Position numbers and translations under genes: made by a program
In this document: positions 23,416 to 25,326 of the stretch, piece by piece
Layout of the letters: the number at the start of each line of letters is the position of its first letter
Position numbering within the stretch: the first letter of the stretch is position 1
Assembly (NCBI GenBank): GCA_039039985.1
Contig: JBCCOV010000051.1
Coordinates: forward strand, 1-25,326
DNA length: 25,326 bases
Source: JBCBWG01 sp039039985
GTDB lineage: Bacteria; Pseudomonadota; Alphaproteobacteria; Rhizobiales; Hyphomicrobiaceae
Direction of reading: 5' to 3'
The notes under the pieces: model-generated
Seen by the model: only the letters and a program-made list of their open reading frames with translations
The model's database searches: none
Told to the model about the DNA's origin: nothing

Positions 23416-24696
23416 CTATCCCGTCGGCGGCGCCGCGGGCTTTGTGCGGACTGCGACTGCAGTCCCGACCAGGGCTAGCGCCCAGCCGATGTGGAATGCC
23501 GTGAAGAAGTTCATGTGTTGCCCGAACGCGTTTGAGTAGGGCGCGACGGGCCAAAGCGCGACGAGCAGCAGCACCAGGGCCGTTAGCGAGAATGGTGGCG
23601 CGGCAGCCCGGACGTGCACGCAGCCGACGCGAACAAGGAGTGCGGCGGCGAACACAACAAACAGAACGAGACCGATCACGCCGGTTTCCGCTCCGATCTG
23701 CAAGTAGAGGTGATGCGGATGCGGATAACAAACAGAGATGCCCAGTGTCTCAAGGCGCTGCGCGTCATCGAAGGTCTGGCAATAGGCCTGGTAGTTGTGT
23801 GCGCCAATGCCCGCCAACGGATTTTGCAGCATCGTATTCCAACCACCGAGCCACGCCGGATAGTAGTCGCTTGATGGCAGCCATGGCAGCCGTTCCGTTA
23901 GCGCTTTCGTGAAACGCGCGAGAACGGCCGGATACAGCATAAGAACTGTAACAAGTCCAACGGATGCCGACGCCCCGACAAGTAGGAGCTGCCAAAACCT
24001 GCTGCCCAGTAAAACGATCAATGTAATCGCCAGAATGATCTTCAACGTCACCGCGATCTCGCCGGTCGACATTGCGGTTGCCAGCACCAGAAGCGTCGCC
24101 GGCAATGCCACCCAGCCCCACTGAAGTTCGGTCCGGAATTTCTGCAGCGCCATCAGCACGAGTGGCAGACCAATTCCCAGCACGTACCAACCGGGCTTGG
24201 GCGCTTGCGAGAATGTGCCGTACAGGCGCGCTGCGGTCGGGTCAGACAGGCGTTCGGCAAACAGGATCGCGATGGATGTCCCGCAACCGAAGAGCATCGC
24301 GATCATCATGCGACGGCGCCGGTGCTCGCACTGCCCCAGCCAGACCATCATCGCTGCTGCGAAAACCGGAAAGCGGATCCAAGGCAGCGCATTCTCGAGC
24401 CCGTCGGCAGGCCATTGCGACAGGCTCGACACCAGAGCGGCCCAAGCCCAGAATGCGATCGCAGCTTGAAACCAGATCGTCCGCGCCCAGGACCAGTCGG
24501 ACCGGATAGAGGACTCGACAAGGAAAATGATGGCAAGTGACGACAGCCAGATGTCCGAGGGTCCGTGTCCAAGCAGCGCAAGCAGTGGCCCTGCCGCCAG
24601 CCAGACCTCAAAGCCAACACGCGGCCAGCTGGCGCTCGCGAGGTCGTGGGGTCCGCCACGAAAGAAGGACTCAGCAGCTTCGGTCCGAGCGTTCAC
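23416..24696 (-). CDS. O-antigen ligase family membrane protein (Wzy/WaaL type)
   Basis: This 426-residue inner-membrane protein has about 11 hydrophobic segments. The Wzy_C region has the long periplasmic loop with NPLAGIGAHNYQAYC and CYPHPHHLYLQIGAETGVIGLVLF, where the HPHH histidines are typical of this family. It should join or polymerise lipid-linked glycans at the periplasmic face of the inner membrane; ligase and polymerase roles cannot be separated from sequence. The start is a GTG at 24696 with AGAGGG 7 bases upstream. It lies 74 bases after the epimerase gene on the same strand, fitting a surface polysaccharide operon, and is convergent with the DUF2793 gene. Confidence 0.85.
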   Translation of the reverse strand: MNARTEAAESFFRGGPHDLASASWPRVGFEVWLAAGPLLALLGHGPSDIWLSSLAIIFLVESSIRSDWSWARTIWFQAAIAFWAWAALVSSLSQWPADGLENALPWIRFPVFAAAMMVWLGQCEHRRRRMMIAMLFGCGTSIAILFAERLSDPTAARLYGTFSQAPKPGWYVLGIGLPLVLMALQKFRTELQWGWVALPATLLVLATAMSTGEIAVTLKIILAITLIVLLGSRFWQLLLVGASASVGLVTVLMLYPAVLARFTKALTERLPWLPSSDYYPAWLGGWNTMLQNPLAGIGAHNYQAYCQTFDDAQRLETLGISVCYPHPHHLYLQIGAETGVIGLVLFVVFAAALLVRVGCVHVRAAAPPFSLTALVLLLVALWPVAPYSNAFGQHMNFFTAFHIGWALALVGTAVAVRTKPAAPPTG

Positions 24697-24770
24697 TCCG
24701 ATACCCTCTTAGACTTGGACGCGCGCGTCACGGTGTGCGTTTCGCCATATCAATTCCAACGTCTGATCTG

Positions 24771-25326
24771 TCAGGCCGGCGCCGTCCGTTTGAGTGCGAC
24801 GATGTTATTTGTCACTGCATTTTGGTTGCCGGTATGCGGGTTGATGGCTTGGTCCAGGTATTTGAAGGATCGCGATTTATCCCCGGCCATTACGGACGTC
24901 TCAAGCTGCCGAACAAGCTCAAACACCGTCCCGGATGTGTCGGCGGACGACGCTGCAATGCGCACGCCACTCAAACCAGTGCCGATTTGGGGCTCGTTAT
25001 CGCAAAACAGCTCTTCGTAGAGTTTTTCGCCAGGGCGTAGGCCGGTATAAACAATGTCGATGTCAATACCGGGTTTCAGGCCGCTGAGGACAATCATGCG
25101 TTTCGCCAAACTCAAAATCTTGACCGGTTCCCCCATGTCCAAAACATGGATGTGTCCGCGGTAGCGATCCGTTTCGAGCGCAACGCGCGTTGCGTGCAAA
25201 ACGAGTTGAGACGCCTCCGGAATGGTCATGAAGTAGCGGGTCATGTCCGGGTGGGTGACCGTTACGGGCCCGCCGGCGCGGATCTGTTCCTCGAAGAGTG
25301 GGACGACCGAGCCGTTCGAGCCCAGA
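24771..25326 (-). CDS. Nucleotide-sugar epimerase/dehydratase, FlaA1/CapD family, C-terminal part
   Basis: The frame is open to the window edge, so the start lies outside; 184 codons are visible, of a family usually 600 or more residues long. The C-terminal signature of membrane-anchored FlaA1/CapD/WbpM-type proteins is clear: LGSNGSVVPLFEEQI, TRYFMTIPEASQLVLHA, VLDMGEPVKILSLAKRMI and GLRPGEKLYEELF. These enzymes epimerise or dehydrate UDP-sugars for O-antigen or capsule. Its position upstream of the O-antigen ligase family gene supports a polysaccharide cluster continuing beyond the window. Confidence 0.92.
   Translation of the reverse strand, partial: LGSNGSVVPLFEEQIRAGGPVTVTHPDMTRYFMTIPEASQLVLHATRVALETDRYRGHIHVLDMGEPVKILSLAKRMIVLSGLKPGIDIDIVYTGLRPGEKLYEELFCDNEPQIGTGLSGVRIAASSADTSGTVFELVRQLETSVMAGDKSRSFKYLDQAINPHTGNQNAVTNNIVALKRTAPA

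Overview
The window is chromosomal DNA from an alphaproteobacterium. The evidence is the minus-strand order tRNA-Leu, tig, clpP, clpX, lon, HU gene, with tRNA-Val just beyond, which is a classic alphaproteobacterial protein-quality-control cluster. Other markers are the fused indolepyruvate:ferredoxin oxidoreductase family protein, the Omp25/31-like barrel with a C-terminal RYHF, the DUF2793 protein and the DUF2853 and DUF805 genes. Base composition is moderately GC-rich throughout. The genus cannot be fixed from sequence alone; a Hyphomicrobiales or Rhodospirillales relative is my inference.

Layout: 1-174 is the end of a DUF2853 gene. 440-3931 is a long fused 2-oxoacid:ferredoxin oxidoreductase. 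4124-5392 (minus) is a secreted glucosaminidase-domain protein, divergent from an SDR oxidoreductase (5737-6585). tRNA-Val(UAC) follows at 6722-6796. The proteostasis cluster runs on the minus strand from 14253 to 7080: tRNA-Leu(UAG), trigger factor, ClpP, ClpX, Lon and an HU protein. An outer-membrane beta-barrel gene (14633-15484, minus) is divergent from a plus-strand sulfur/amino-acid block: cysteine synthase, an AlaX-type tRNA editing protein joined by a TGATG overlap, 3-mercaptopyruvate sulfurtransferase and a MarC-family membrane protein.

From 19198 to 22046 a minus-strand series holds a small putative secreted Arg-rich protein, a VOC dioxygenase/glyoxalase-fold protein, a DUF805 membrane protein, dapD (lysine/peptidoglycan precursor synthesis) and a hotdog acyl-CoA thioesterase. 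The end of the window turns to the cell surface: a solitary DUF2793 protein resembling phage or gene-transfer-agent spikes (plus strand), then on the minus strand a Wzy/WaaL-type O-antigen ligase family protein and the C-terminal part of a FlaA1/CapD-type nucleotide-sugar epimerase cut by the window edge.

Most of the window is ordinary core genome, and no clear new multi-gene system is visible. The items most worth a second look are the orphan DUF2793 spike-like gene beside polysaccharide genes, the small Arg-rich secreted ORF behind the VOC gene, and several symmetric or repeated elements upstream of lon, clpP, the HU gene, the OMP gene, the 2-oxoacid oxidoreductase gene and the SDR gene.
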